Counted from the first letter of the stretch, positions 47,991 through 61,313 are shown. The stretch: DNA of 64,000 nucleotides from Dallia pectoralis (GCA_029465975.1 CM055747.1:16531783-16595782), one strand, 5' to 3'. Notes: generated from the sequence alone by a model not told the origin. Made by a program: numbers and translations.

Positions 47991-49179
47991 ACAAGCCGGT
48001 GTAGGGGTGGTGTAAAAGGAACTTCCGGTTTTCAGGGGAAATTGAAAGACAGATCTCCTGTGACGCGACATCCGCTCTTTCCTATTTTTTGTAGTTGCTG
48101 GGGAACTTTTTTTAAATGTTATTATTTAATTATTATTATCGCAAAATATAAATGTCAAATGCCATTTAAAAATACATTTTGCAAGCAACTAACAATAGAA
48201 ACTAATTATCACATTTATTATAAAAAATTATCGTAAAATTAAAGTATAATTGTGTATATTTCATAGCGATGTGTCCTCATAGAGTTGCATAGGTCCTCAC
48301 AAGTGCACATCCAGTCAGAAGGTTCTCTTGCATATCTCTTTTTTATATTTTGCAATGTTGAGACATATTATATCAGTGGCTTATCCCTTGGCTTTGAAAA
48401 TAAATAATTTTCAGATTTTTATACACAGTTTTACATATTTAAATAGCTTTGGACACTGTATAGCGGCTTTATATGCTCAAAGCATTCAAAACCTAACATG
48501 GTGACTTTAACAATTCTATTAAGTTCAAATCAGGCACTTTTCTAAGGTTTGATTTAATGCATGGTATTATACAAGGGTCTAACAATAAAAAAGCATCACT
48601 ATTTCTCCCATTTTTTTATTAGACAATGAACTTCCAGCTTCTCTGATCAAGACCAGCCTTCTAAAGAAAATGTCTTGTGCTGATAGGGAGATCTTAATTA
48701 GCCAATTAGCTGATGACACTGCCCTGTTTTTTAAAGGTTATTTTCAAAGCCCAATTGCAGCTAATATAATTAATACTATATCTGAGGCGTCTGGTCTCTG
48801 AACATAAACAAGTGTGAACACTTGTGATCAGGGTGGTTTAAATTCTTTAGATTTTCAAACTTTGAACCACACTTTGAAAGTTTACTGTATTAAGAAATAC
48901 CTAAAAATACCTAAAAAAGTTAATTGCACTGTGTTGTTTTCACATCACGACTATTGAGATGGATGTAAATGAGCAGATGACGTGCATTCATTTGTCTGTT
49001 CATTCCTTTCTTTTTATTGGTGATCATAGTATTTTCAGTAATCCTATTGTCACTGTAATGAAATATATATATATTTTTTTACAATTAGTTTATAACCAAT
49101 GTGTAGTATAAAAACACCTCAAACGTACAGCGGTGCAACATAAACCTAATCTCAAGATCAAATAGAGCAAACAAGAGCA
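47991..49179. other. Intergenic unique sequence, no gene seen
   Basis: AT-rich; no vegfb exon, the expected next gene by human order, was recognised. Confidence 0.5.
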
Positions 49180-50001
49180 AGCCAAATATGCCTCACAAGA
49201 AACTACTGCCTCACAAGAAACTACAGCCAAACACGCCTCACAAGGAACAACAGCCAAACATGCCTCACAAGGAACTACAGCCAAACACGCCTCACAAGAA
49301 ACTACAGCCAAACATGCCTCACAAGGAACTACAGCCAAACACGCCTCACAAGAAACTACAGCCAAACATGCCTCACAAGGAACTACAGCCAAACACGCCT
49401 CACAAGGAACTACAGCCAAACATGCCTCACAAGGAACTACAGCCAAACATGCCTCACATGGAATTAGAGCCAAACATGCCTCTTATGGAACTAGAGCCAA
49501 ACATGCCTCACATTGAACTATAACCAAACATGCCTCACATGGAACTACAGCCAAACACGCCTCACAAGAAACTACAGCCAAACATGCCTCACAAGGAACT
49601 ACAGCCAAACACGCCTCACAAGGAACTATAACCAAACATGCCTCACATGGAACTACAGCCAAACACGCCTCACATGGAACTACAGCCAAACATGCCTCAC
49701 ATTGAACTATAACCAAACATGCCTCACATGGAACTACAACCAAACACGCCTCACATGGAACTACAGCCAAACATGCCTCACATTGAACTATAACCAAACA
49801 TGCCTCACATGGAACTACAGCCAAACACGCCTCACATGGAACTACAGCCAAACATGCCTCACATTGAACTATAACCAAACATGCCTCACATGGAACTACA
49901 GCCAAACAGGCCTCACATTGAACTATAACCAAACATGCCTCACATGGAACTACAGCCAAACATGCCTCACATGGAACTACAGCCAAACATGCCTCACAAG
50001 G
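49180..50001. repeat. 27-bp minisatellite, about 30 copies
   Basis: Units contain gccaaacatgcctcacaagg plus aactaca. Variants are aca/acg, aagaaa/aaggaa/atggaa/attgaa. The atggaa and attgaa forms occupy the right half. Nine codons per unit produce open frames on both strands. Confidence 0.96.
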
Positions 50002-50358
50002 GAGAACCTTTTTACCCTGGGCCTGCAGTGGGAGGAGGTCCAGAGTACCTCCTGAGTTAACAAAATGGTGCTTTCATAGCTCTCTCAGTCTGTGATTCTC
50101 TCTAAGTGTAATCCACAAGCTACACTTTCTGTTCTGTATTAGGTGGATGCTACAACAAAATATATTTTGATGCTCCTGCTGTGGACTCCAGGGCATTATC
50201 TGCTATGTGTAAATGTCATACAGTTAATGTCAGTGTTTATACTCAACTACTGGAGATAAGATAAAAGGTTGGTTGTATAGCCAGGCATATCAATATAGAG
50301 CCCTCTCAAACACTGTGTTTATGCTGATCTCTCTGTCCTAACTCATTGTTTAGGTCGC

Positions 50359-51289
50359 AAGATGTGCAGTCTGCTAATGGTCCAGATTACACTGTAGATG
50401 TGCAGTCTGCTAATGGTCCAGATTACACTGTAGATGTGCAGTCTGCTAATGGTCCAGATTACACTGTAGATGTGCAGTCTGCTAATGGTCCAGATTACAC
50501 TGTAGATGTGCAGTCTGCTAATGGTCCAGATTACACTGTAGATGTGCAGTCTGCTAATGGTCCAGATTACACTTTAGATGTGCAGTCTGCTAATGGTCCA
50601 GATTACACTGTAGATGTGCAGTCTGCTAATGGTCCAGATTACACTGTAGATGTGCAGTCTGCTAATGGTCCAGATTACACTGTAGATGTGCAGTCTGAAA
50701 ATGGTCCAGATTACACTGTAGATGTGCAGTTTGCTAATGGTCTAGATTACACTGTAGATGTGCAGTCTGCTAATGGTCTAGATTACACTGTAGATGTGAA
50801 GTCTGCTAATGGTCCAGATTACACTGTAGATGTGCAGTCTGCTAATGGTCCAGATTACACTGTAGATGTGCAGTCTGCTAATGGTCCAGATTACACTGTA
50901 GATGTGCAGTCTGAAAATGGTCCAGATTACACTGTAGATGTGCAGTTTGCTAATGGTCTAGATTACACTGTAGATGTGCAGTCTGCTAATGGTCTAGATT
51001 ACACTGTAGATGTGCAGTCTGCTAATGGTCCAGATTACACTGTAGATGTGAAGTCTGCTAATGGTCCAGATTACACTGTAGATGTGCAGTCTGATAATGG
51101 TCCAGATTACACTGTAGATGTGCAGTCTGCTAATGGTCCAGATTACACTGTAGATGTGCAGTCTGCTAATGGTCCAGATTACACTGTAGATGTGCAGTCT
51201 GCTAATGGTCCAGATTACACTGTAGATCTGAAGTCTGCTAATGGTCCAGATTACACTGTAGATGTGCAGTCTGCTAATGGTCCAGATTA
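50359..51289. repeat. 36-bp minisatellite, about 26 copies
   Basis: Units contain gatgtgcagtctgctaatgg plus tccagattacactgta. The + frame DVQSANGPDYTV stays open for 314 codons because 36 is a multiple of 3. A block of about six units with ctgaaaat, gtttgct and ggtcta variants occurs twice (about 50690-50800 and 50905-51015). Unit differences almost all change the amino acid, so there is no sign of protein-level selection. Confidence 0.96.
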
Positions 51290-53825
51290 AGGAAAATGTG
51301 TTGTTTAGCGGTCACATAACCATGACCATAATTATAAAAATAATAGATTTTTTAAATCAGAGTGAGACAATTTTGAAGGCCACTAGCATGGTTTGTTTTA
51401 GTTCATTGTCATGTTTCTTTGATCATATTCATTTTAAGTATGTTTTTGTGTCTATGCACACCGGAATCAAATGCGTTCAACATTGTGATAAATCCTTTAC
51501 ACCTGAAGACTTAAGTAAAACGATACTAATTGGTTTCACCTGGACTGTTGCGCAGCAGCTTCTCCCGGAATGTGGACAGATTGGTTTGCCGTTTTTTATT
51601 ACGATATGGCAGGTGAAAGAAGACCGTGGTGTGTCGTCCTGGTTGAGTACTTTGGGTCTGTAAAGATGCAATTATTCATTTAAATTTATTTGAGAGCTTG
51701 GGTTTTTGTGTATTTTAGGGATTTTTGTGCAATTACATACACAGCAAAAAGTTTAAAACTTATCTGAAGAAAGGTAAAAAGTTCTGAGGGACAGTGAAAA
51801 AACAAGTTCACACCCATTAGCTTCATTGATGTCTGGACCAGGTGATGTTTTGTTCTGGAGTAACTGACTAGATGCTAAAATGCCATAGACTACAATGCTT
51901 ATACAGCAGCCCAGTAAGAACATGATCTGTTTTATTACGACAATACTTCACAAAATGTTCCTGTGTTGGAACGTTGAACACTCTTATGTGTGGGCACTAA
52001 ACTTATTCATCATCATATTGTAATCAAATTGGTATGATATAAATAGTGTTTAGTCTAACTCAAGCTTACAACCCGTAATATACAGACACTATATACAACT
52101 GTATATACAACTGTATCTATAACTTCATTGCACAATTGTATACACAAACTAGACAATGCTCTTTTGCACTATTCAGATACATATAATACATTTTATATTT
52201 ACTCATTACATATGCTAACTACGCATGGTCTGTCTTGTCTTGAATGTTTGTATTTTGTGTTTGCTTTAGTGTTCTGCAAGAGATTGAACTGTGTGGGAAT
52301 ATACAGACCTCTGGAAGACAGGAAGCCATGCTGGTTTATGTTCCTCTAATATTTTAAGGAACGCAGAAACGCCATTAGTAAAAGACCCCGTATATAGATG
52401 TGCATGGCCTCTTTATAGATGTGTTGTAAATATGGGTCGAAGACATCAATGAACAATTGTTTTTCTATCTTCTATAAACAGGGACTGATGGTAGAATTCA
52501 AAGTGATTTTATTATGAATACTTTAAATGTGTTGTTTGTAACAAAACCTGAATAATATAAAGCAAACATAATAAATTACGTCCAAAATACTTTCATTGTC
52601 ATGCTGAGACTCGATCTGTTTGAAGTTATTTTATTCAAATGGCACAGCATGCTAAGCTAAAACACAGACAGCTGTTTGCCACCGTCTACACCATAATCTC
52701 AATTAGCCGCACATAAAATCGACACTTAACGGCCTAACCACAGGTTATCTCACGACAGGAAACAGAGCCAAAAGAAGGGGCTCATTCCTGCCCAAACCCT
52801 TCCTTTTATAAGGTACGGCCCGGGAAACCCGTACACACACCCCTGTATACACACCCTTGCTAAACAGCGCCATCCAAATGTCAAACCCTGAAAAAAATGC
52901 ATTTTAATGAACACCTCAGAACAGAACATAATGGAATGCACTATAACAGAGTATAGTAAGAGTACTACACTAGAATATATAATATAGTAATACAGAGTTG
53001 CCACATGATGTAGTATCACACTTATCGTTCTGTCATTCTTGGAATTACGCGTGTGAGGTTACAAAGTGTCGTAAACTGGGAAACCTCCCTCTGCTTAATT
53101 AAATACACTCAATCAATCAGACAGAGCGCCAATCACAGATCGTGTTGACCGCTCCAGACACGCCCACATCATGTCGCCTGTCGCCACCTCTCAAAGAGGC
53201 TCCAGGTCTCCGGTGACGCATGTTGGATTTGATGGACATTGCACAACGGTTTCCCTTCTAAGCCAATATATGTGGGAGATATAATGTTAGGCTCTACTTT
53301 AACGCCTGTTACGCGTTCATAATACACAGGCTACTTAAAAAAAACGGTCAAAAATACAGCTATAATTTCCGGCCGTTGGTCCGTTTTCAGAAAAACTGGT
53401 CAGAAAAATAGCTGAACTTCAACAACTTTCCGCCAGATGGTGCCAAAATAGTTTAAGTGATGAAATCTGGCAGTGCATTGAGTGCAATTTAACGTAATAT
53501 AACTAGGCCCAATTACAAACGAACCAATCTTTAGATATTTGCAGTACTGTACTATCCTCCACCATATTCAACCCTGGACTAGTGGATACTGGTCGGGGCT
53601 CATTCGGGTAAGAGAAGAGGAGGAGATTAGCTGTGTTATTGTTCAGATCTTTAAACATTAGTGCCTGGGTTCACAGTGCCCCTTTAAATATAATTCTGCC
53701 AACTTTCAGTCACCTCCGTAATGAATGTCCTCCTTAATGAAGATTCAAAACATTGTAAAAATAATACACAGAGATTTAATTGACTCTGATTCAATGGTTG
53801 CATGAAAAATTATATATGCTAGGAT
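51290..53825. other. Intergenic unique sequence, no gene seen
   Basis: No recognised gene. 133-codon (+ 51262) and 89-codon (- 53019) frames match nothing I know and lack splice context. Confidence 0.5.
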
Positions 53826-55195
53826 AGGGCTATGCTCTAATATACCTGCTGGGCTATGCTCTAATATACCTGCTGGGCTATGCTCTAATATACATGCTGG
53901 GCTATGCTCTAATATACCTGCTGGGCTATGCTCTAATATACCTGCTGGGCTATGCTCTAATATACCTGCTGGGCTATGCTCTAATATACCTGCTGGGCTA
54001 TGCTCTAATATACATGCTGGGCTATGCTCTAATATACCTGCTGGGATATGCTCTAATATACCTGCTGGGCTATGCTCTAATATACCTGCTGGGCTATGCT
54101 CTAATATACCTGCTGGGCTATGCTCTAATATACCTGCTGGGCTATGCTCTAATATACCTGCTGGGCTATGCTCTAATATACCTGCTGGGCTATGCTCTAA
54201 TATACCTGCTGGGCTATGCTCTAATATACCTGCTGGGCTATGCTCTAATATACCTGCTGGGCTATGCTCTAATATACCTGCTGGGCTATGCTCTAATATA
54301 CCTGCTGGGCTATGCTCTAATATACCTGCTGGGCTATGCTCTAATATACCTGCTGGGCTATGCTCTAATATACCTGCTGGGCTATGCTCTAATATACCTG
54401 CTGGGCTATGCTCTAATATACCTGCTGGGATATGCTCTAATATACCTGCTAGGCTATGCTCTAATATACCTGCTGGGCTATGCTCTAATATAGCTGCTGG
54501 GCTATGCTCTAATATACCTGCTGGGCTATGCTCTAATATACCTGCTGGGCTATGCTCTAATATACCTGCTGGGCTATGCTCTAATATAGCTGCTGGGCTA
54601 TGCTCTAATATACCTGCTGGGCTATGCTCTAATATACCTGCTGGGCTATGCTCCAATATACCTGCTGGGCTATGCTCCAATATAGCTGCTGGGCTATGCT
54701 CTAATATAGCTGCTGGGCTATGCTCTAATATACCTGCTGGGCGATGCTCTAATATACCTGCTGGGCGATGCTCTAATATACCTGCTGGGCTATGCTCTTA
54801 TATACCTGCTGGGCTATGCTCTAATATACCTGCTGGGCTATGCTCTAATATACCTGCTGGGCTATGCTCTAATATACCTGCTGGGCTATGCTCTAATATA
54901 CCTGCTGGGCTATGCTCTAATATACCTGCTGGGCTATGCTCTAATATACCTGCTGGGCTATGCTCTAATATACCTGCTGGGCTATGCTCTAATATACCTG
55001 CTGGGCTATGCTCTAATATACCTGCTGGGCTATGCTCTAATATACCTGCTGGGCTATGCTCTAATATACCTGCTGGGCTATGCTCTAATATCCCTGCTGG
55101 GCTATGCTCTAATATACCTGCTGGGCGATGCTCTAATATACCTGCTGGGCGATGCTCTAATATCTATAGGCCTGCTGGGATATGCTCTAATATAG
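53826..55195. repeat. 24-bp minisatellite, about 57 copies
   Basis: Units read ctgctgggctatgctctaat plus atac. Central copies (about 54060-54420) are nearly identical, while variants (gcgatg, ctccaat, atagctg) gather in the right half. Eight codons per unit open frames on both strands. Degenerate copies continue past the MITE to about 55430. Confidence 0.97.
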
Positions 55196-55356
55196 ACAGT
55201 CATGTGAAAAAGAAAAACGCCCTCTTTGAATTCTATGGTTGTACCAAGGAGCAGATGCAGTCTATTGTTTATAAGGAACAGATGGCTGTAATTATGTGCT
55301 GATATGTAAAACCATAGTATTCAAAGAGGGTGTACTTTCTTTTTTACACGATTGTA
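55196..55356. mobile_element. Tc1-type MITE inserted in the 24-bp array
   Basis: Left arm acagtcatgtgaaaaagaaa ... ccctctttgaattctatggt. Right arm accatagtattcaaagaggg ... cttttttacacgattgt. The arms are inverted copies of about 50 bp. They match the ends of a fish Tc1 family as I recall it. Array sequence resumes right after it (ggcctactgggctattctct), so it landed inside the repeat. Confidence 0.85.
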
Positions 55357-56896
55357 TAGGCCTACTGGGCTATTCTCTAATATCTACAGGCATGTTGGCT
55401 TGTGCTCCAATATATATTGGCATGTTGGGCTATTTCATCCATTTAATTTCTCAAGGGAAAAAAAGGCTGGGAATAAATGATGGTAGTTAAGCTTTATTAA
55501 TAACTTCCATGGTGACTAATTTATGGTCTGCGATTGGAGGGTTGTGTGAAAGCCAGTAAAACAGAGCAGATAAACAACGTGTCACTAGCTCTGTGGGAAA
55601 TGTGATTTAGTAATTACTGGACACCGTATAAGTTTAGTCCCCCAGTAAAAAGAAGATCTATAGGAGATCGATGTCTTTTCATTCATTTGCACAACATTGT
55701 GATGACTGTCCTCATCAAGGTCTTGGCAGGAAAGTAATTTAGCTTTTTATCCCGACTTCTGTAGGCAAATTCTCCCCTCATTTGACCACTGCCATACTAG
55801 TATATTCTTCCCAGATTTAACTGTACCGGACAGACAGCGTGACGGATGTTGCGTCTACATTTTGATCAGCATAGAATCCATCAAGTTCTATGGCTATCTG
55901 AAGATCAGGATATCAAAGCCATGCTACAATCGCATTATTTTGTCTGATTAACACTTCCTCTGCTTTCATTAGACTACAGACATTATTCTACAAAGAGCCC
56001 AATCTCAGCTCTCCCAACATCTATTTTTGAAGCCAAATGCATAGTGTTGTGTGGCCAACTAGCTCTATTTAATGTCATCCAACACATTGAAATGCCTGGA
56101 GTTTTCGAAACAGCATTGGCACTTTTGGATTGGAAATTACAGATTACATGAACATATAGTTATTTGGCCATGCTTCAGTAATGCGTGTGGCCCTAGTACC
56201 AGCAAACCTTTGCCCAAATCCTGGTTCCCTTCGTCACTTGGCTGCAAATCGATCTTACAGCGAGATAATATCCTCAAGCACACTTCACCATCCAAAATGT
56301 AATGGTTAATTAAACACAAATTCAGCACTCTGTCTCTGGATTTAGAGCATACGAAATAAATCAAGGATCAGTAACAACATGAGTTCTAGGAATTAAAACC
56401 ATGTTACAAACAGTCACTGCCATTGTTCTAGTCACATGATGCTACTGAATAATGACTGGAAGTGTTAAACTTGTTAAAGAAAAGGGAAGTTAAACATTTG
56501 ACGATTAATAAAGAAAAAAAGATTCACTAAGAACTCGTATTAGCATGTGTCAACAGGAACTAGAATAGTTTATTCTACAGTAGGTTCATATGCATTCACA
56601 ATGTGCACTGTTTTTTGAACCCTTTGGCCTCAGCCAATCAAAGCCTCATGCTGGGAGCTTACACTAGCCCAGGGTGAAACACCTTGTCACAGCCAACTTA
56701 CAAGTTCACACTTTACTAATCAGCACTAATTAAGAGAATAGTCACACAGTAGCAAACAGAGGGGAAGGGACAACTATCATTTTCTGTTTGTTACTATGAC
56801 AGAGAGCCGAATACACAAATATATACAATACTCCTGGTGCTGAAATATGACTGTGGCAATATTCACATGTGCTGTAATGCTAGCTGATGGGAATTA
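55357..56896. other. Intergenic unique sequence, no gene seen
   Basis: The first about 75 bp are degenerate 24-bp units. The rest is single-copy with no recognised gene. Confidence 0.5.
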
Positions 56897-58030
56897 GGCC
56901 TGATATAGCCTACCTGATGAAGCCAGGGAGAGAAGTCCTGATAGAGCCTACCTGATGAAGTGGAGCCAGGGGGAGTAGTCCTGATCTAGCCTACCTGATG
57001 AAGCCAGGGAGAGAAGTCCTGATAGAGCCTACCTGATGATGTGGAGCCAGGGGGAGTAGTCCTGATGGAGCCTACCTGATGATGTGGAGCCAGGGGGAGT
57101 AGTCCTGATAGAGCCTACCTGATGAAGCCAGGGAGAGAAGTCCTGATAGAGCCTACCTGATGAAGCCAGGGAGAGAAGTCCTGATAGAGCCTACCTGATG
57201 ATGTGGAGCCAGGGGGAGTAGTCCTGATGGAGACTACCTGATGAAGTAGAGCCTGTGGGAGTAGTACTGATGGAGCCTACCTGATGAAGCCAGGGAGAGA
57301 AGTCCTGATAGAGCCTACCTGATGATGTGGAGCCAGGGGGAGTAGTCCTGATGGAGACTACCTGATGAAGTAGAGCCTGTGGGAGTAGTACTGATGGAGC
57401 CTACCTGATGAAGTAGAGCCTGGGGGAGTAGTCCTGATGGAGCCTACCTGATGATGTGGAGCCAGGGGGAGTAGTCCTGATGGAGACTACCTGATGAAGT
57501 AGAGCCTGGGGGAGTAGTCCTGATGGAGCCTACCTGATGATGTGGAGCCTGGGGGAGTAGTCCTGATAGAGCCTACCTGATGAAGCCAGGGAGAGAAGTT
57601 CTGATGGAGCCTACCTGATGAAGTGGAGCCTGGGGGAGTAGTCCTGATAGAGCCTACCTGATGAAGTGGAGCCTGGGGGAGTAGTCCTGATAGAGCCTAC
57701 CTGATGAAGTGGAGCCTGGGGGAGTAGTCCTGATAGAGCCTACCTGATGAAGTGGAGCCTGGGGGAGTAGTCCTGATGGAGCCTACCTGATGATGTGGAG
57801 CCAGGGGGAGTAGTCCTGATGGAGCCTACCTGATGATGTGGAGCCTGGGGGAGTAGTCCTGATAGAGCCTACCTGATGAAGCCAGGGAGAGAAGTTCTGA
57901 TGGAGCCTACCTGATGAAGTGGAGCCTGGGGGAGTAGTCCTGATAGAGCCTACCTGATGAAGTGGAGCCTGGGGGAGTAGTCCTGATAGAGCCTACCTGA
58001 TGATGTGGAGCCAGGGGGAGTAGTCCTGAT
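56897..58030. repeat. 38/43-bp minisatellite with splice-like motifs on the minus strand
   Basis: Mixture of 38-bp units (gatgaagccagggagagaag) and 43-bp units (gatgaagtggagccaggggg, agtagtcctgat), all with agagcctacctgat. On the minus strand each long unit reads ctctatcag/gactactccccctggctc...catcag/gtaggc, i.e. acceptor-like and donor-like words around 29 nt. Confidence 0.95.
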
Positions 58031-58198
58031 CACACATCAGATCCACTAGGGTTGGATGGGGAGGAGACACTGAATTGAACATGATAGACAGTCAAAGAGT
58101 TTATTTGTAATAGCAAAGAAACCCTCACAGCAATGAGATCGGATTAACTCCCTAGTTCTTAATATATACAACATTTTAAACAATCATTGAGCGTGCAA

Positions 58199-59521
58199 TT
58201 TACAACTGGTAAGACTCTTACTAAAATGCCTCTGCTTGCTGTAGCTGGTAAGACTCTTACTTCAATGCCTCTGCTTCATGTAACTGGTAAGACTCCAACT
58301 ACAATAACTCTGCTTCCTGTAGCTGGTAAGACTCCTACTATAATAACTATGCTTCCTGTAGCTGGTAAGACTCCAACTACAATAACTCTGCTTCCTGTAG
58401 CTGGTAAGACTCCTATAATAACTATTCTTCCTGTAGCTGGTAAGTCTCCAACTACAATAACTCTGCTTCCTGTAGCTGGCAATACTCCTACTATAATAAC
58501 TCTGCTTTCTGAACTTGTAAGAGTCCTTCTACAATACCTCTGTTTCCTGTATCTTGTAAAACTCCTACTATAATGCCTTTGTTTCCTGTAGCTGGTAAGA
58601 CTCCTACTACAATAACTCTGCTTCCTGTAACTGGTAAGAGTCCTACTACAATGGCTCTGTTTCTTGAAGCTGGTAAGACTCCTACTACAATGCCTATTTT
58701 TAGTGTATCTGGTAAGAGTCCTACTACAATAACTCTGCTTCCTGTAGCTGGTAAGACTCCTACTAAAATAACTCTTCTTCCTGTAGCTGGTAAGAGTCCT
58801 ACTACAATGCCTCTGTTTCTTGAAGCTGGTAAGACTCCTACTACAATGCCTATTTTTAGTGTAGCTGGTAAGACTCCTACTACAATAACTGTTCTTCCTG
58901 TAGCTGGTAAGACTCCTACTACAATAACTGTTCTTCCTGTAGCTGGTAAGACTCCTACTATAATAACTATTCTTCCTGTAGCTGGTAAGACTCCTACTAC
59001 AATAACTCTGCTTCCTGTAGCTGACAATACTCCTACTATAATAACTCTGCTTTCTGAACTTGTAAGAGTCCTTCTACAATACCTCTGTTTCCTGTATCTT
59101 GTAAAACTCCTACTATAATGCCTTTGTTTCCTGTAGCTGGTAAGACTCCTACTACAATAACTCTGCTTCCTGTAACTGGTAAGAGTCCAACTACAATGGC
59201 TCTGTTTCTTGAAGCTGGTAAGACTCCTACTACAATGCCTATTTTTAGTGTATCTGGTAAGAGTCCTACTACAATAACTCTGCTTCCTGTAGCTGGTAAG
59301 ACTCCTACTACAATAACTCTGCTTCCTGTAGCTGGTAAGACTCCTACTACAATAACTCTTCTTCCTGTAGCTGGTAAGACTCCTACTACAATAACTCTGC
59401 TTCCTGTAGCTGGTAAGACTCCTACTACAATAACTGTTCTTCCTGTAGCTGGTAAGACTCCTACTATAATAACTCTTCTTCCTGTAGCTGGTAAGACTCC
59501 TACTACAGTGCCTCTGCTTCC
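58199..59521. repeat. 39-bp minisatellite with 545-bp higher-order repeat
   Basis: About 34 units of 39 bp with cttcctgtagctggtaagac, tcctactacaata and actctg. A 14-unit block including gtttcttgaagctgg and attttagtgtatctgg variants, and ending in a shared frame-disrupting variant, occurs twice with a 545-bp offset (58573 onward and 59118 onward). Thirteen codons per unit give long frames on both strands. Confidence 0.95.
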
Positions 59522-61048
59522 TGCACATCAAATCATCACACGTTCAGCACCCACAGGTACCCTGTTGCAGACGGAGCCATCAATCAACGCCTGCAAACGA
59601 CACCCACACTTCCCCTCTAAACGAGCATATGGAGGCTCTGTGGCCCATCATCCATCACTCCAGTAATGTCATATAATAGTACGGTACTCAGTGTTAAAAC
59701 GCTGAGACTGTGTAAACCCATGAATCGCAGGCTTTAGAAGAAATCAAGTGTAACTGAGCGTGACTGTTGACTTGGAATGACAAAATAATTTAACAAGCGC
59801 TGCATGCAAAAAAAACCGGACAGACGACACACACATATCATTATGTTATTACCGATAACGACAACAGGTTGAAGGGGAACTTAACAGCCAATTTGGAGAA
59901 TGTGGGCACATGCCTGGACCTTCCTGACTTGTGTTGAACTGTGTGTACACTTCTTTGGCGCGCACAGAAGAACAACAGTTTGGGTTGAGTGGTTTCTGTT
60001 TCACCTCATTGTTCAAAAAGCTCTGCCAAGCAACAGGGCATACGTGCAGTAGCCTACGCTATAAAACCCACTTCTGCACTACACAATCAAGGAAACACAT
60101 TCACACCAGCAGCTTTCAATACATAATGCATTTCCCTAAATGTTGAGGCCTATGTAGGAAGGCATTTCCTCATTTTAATGACTTACAAGGAATGTTAAAA
60201 TATGTACCATCAGACCACATTTTTCAGTCTGCAACATGCAGTGGTTACTGGGGACCCAGTGATACATATATTTACGGTGGGTGAAATGTTTGCTTAAAGT
60301 TAAGTAGCCAGATATTTATTTGGTGCTAAAGTTTTGGATGTCGTGCGTGGTACATTAAAATAGAGAAACGACATGCGACAATAGGCGAAGTAAAAGGTGT
60401 ATCTGCTGGCATGTTTGAGAGCCATTAATCACGTGTTGTGTTTTATAGCGTAAGGCCTCTTGCTTGGCAGAGCTCTCCGAATGAAAAGGTAAAACTCCAC
60501 ACGTCCCAAATGGGTCACATAAAAAGTATATGTCATCACTAACAATCAATTATAGTTCCCACATCTAACACGTTCGCTGTTGCAGAAATATTGCAGTGAG
60601 GACGAATGTTCACACTGCTGCTGTAGCAACTCTGTGGCTGAGAAAACCCACTCAGACTGGGGTGGGCAAAGATACTTTTGTGCTTTTTCCTCTTCTATCT
60701 GATATTTGCCCACTGATCAGTGGAATTGTATTAAGTTTCATCCATCTACAATTACATACAATTTAAGCTTTTCACTAGCGGGGCAACAACACAAACTGGA
60801 GATTATTGACATTACATAACGTATTACGCAGATTCAATTGAATACCTTTTATTCTACCCTGCAATTTAATTTGACATTTAAGCTTAAAATTGAAGTTATC
60901 TTCCTCATGGGAAAATTTAAACGCAGTCGCTTGAAACAACAAAGCCTTGAAAATCTTTTCATCAGTCCCAACATTTCCTGACAGAGTATAAAGTATCTCT
61001 TATTAGAGAAGAAAACCGTTAAAAAAAAGACATAGAAGTTGCCACAGA
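59522..61048. other. Intergenic unique sequence, no gene seen
   Basis: No recognised gene or element. Confidence 0.5.
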
Positions 61049-61313
61049 GTCACAAGGGTGTAACACCTTGTAGTACAGCCGCATCACAGTGGTCAGTATT
61101 TCGGTTGTGACATAACACTGTGGGGTAACTCACCTGGTAGTACAGCCGCATCACTGTGGTCAGTATTTTGGTTGTGACATTACACTGTGGGGTAACTCAC
61201 CTGGTAGTACAGCCACATCACTGTGGTCAGTATTTTGGTTGTGACATTACACTGTGGGGTAACTCACCTGGTAGTACAGCCGCATCACTGTGGTCAGTAT
61301 TTTGGTTGTGACA
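61049..61313. repeat. 67-bp tandem repeat, 4 copies
   Basis: Units contain gtagtacagccgcatcactg, tggtcagtattttggttgtg and acactgtggggtaactcacc. On the minus strand each junction reads ctaccag/gtgagttaccccacag, a near-perfect 5' splice site followed 16 nt later by an AG. Confidence 0.95.

Noticed and set aside
51262..51663. 133-codon plus frame after the 36-bp array
   Set aside because: Its start lies in the last array units and the rest resembles no known protein; no supporting splice signals.
53745..54680. 311-codon minus frame ILEHSPAG repeated and a 199-codon plus frame YLLGYALI repeated
   Set aside because: A 24-bp unit keeps frames open on both strands at once; no start context, splice structure or homology.
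58491..59531. 346-codon minus-strand frame with SRSLTSYRK-type repeats
   Set aside because: Produced by the 39-bp array; it changes phase mid-way through indels between units.
28819..61313. Three unrelated repeats sharing a 67-bp period (11.5, 28.8 and 61 kb)
   Set aside because: Their sequences have nothing in common, so the shared length is coincidence.
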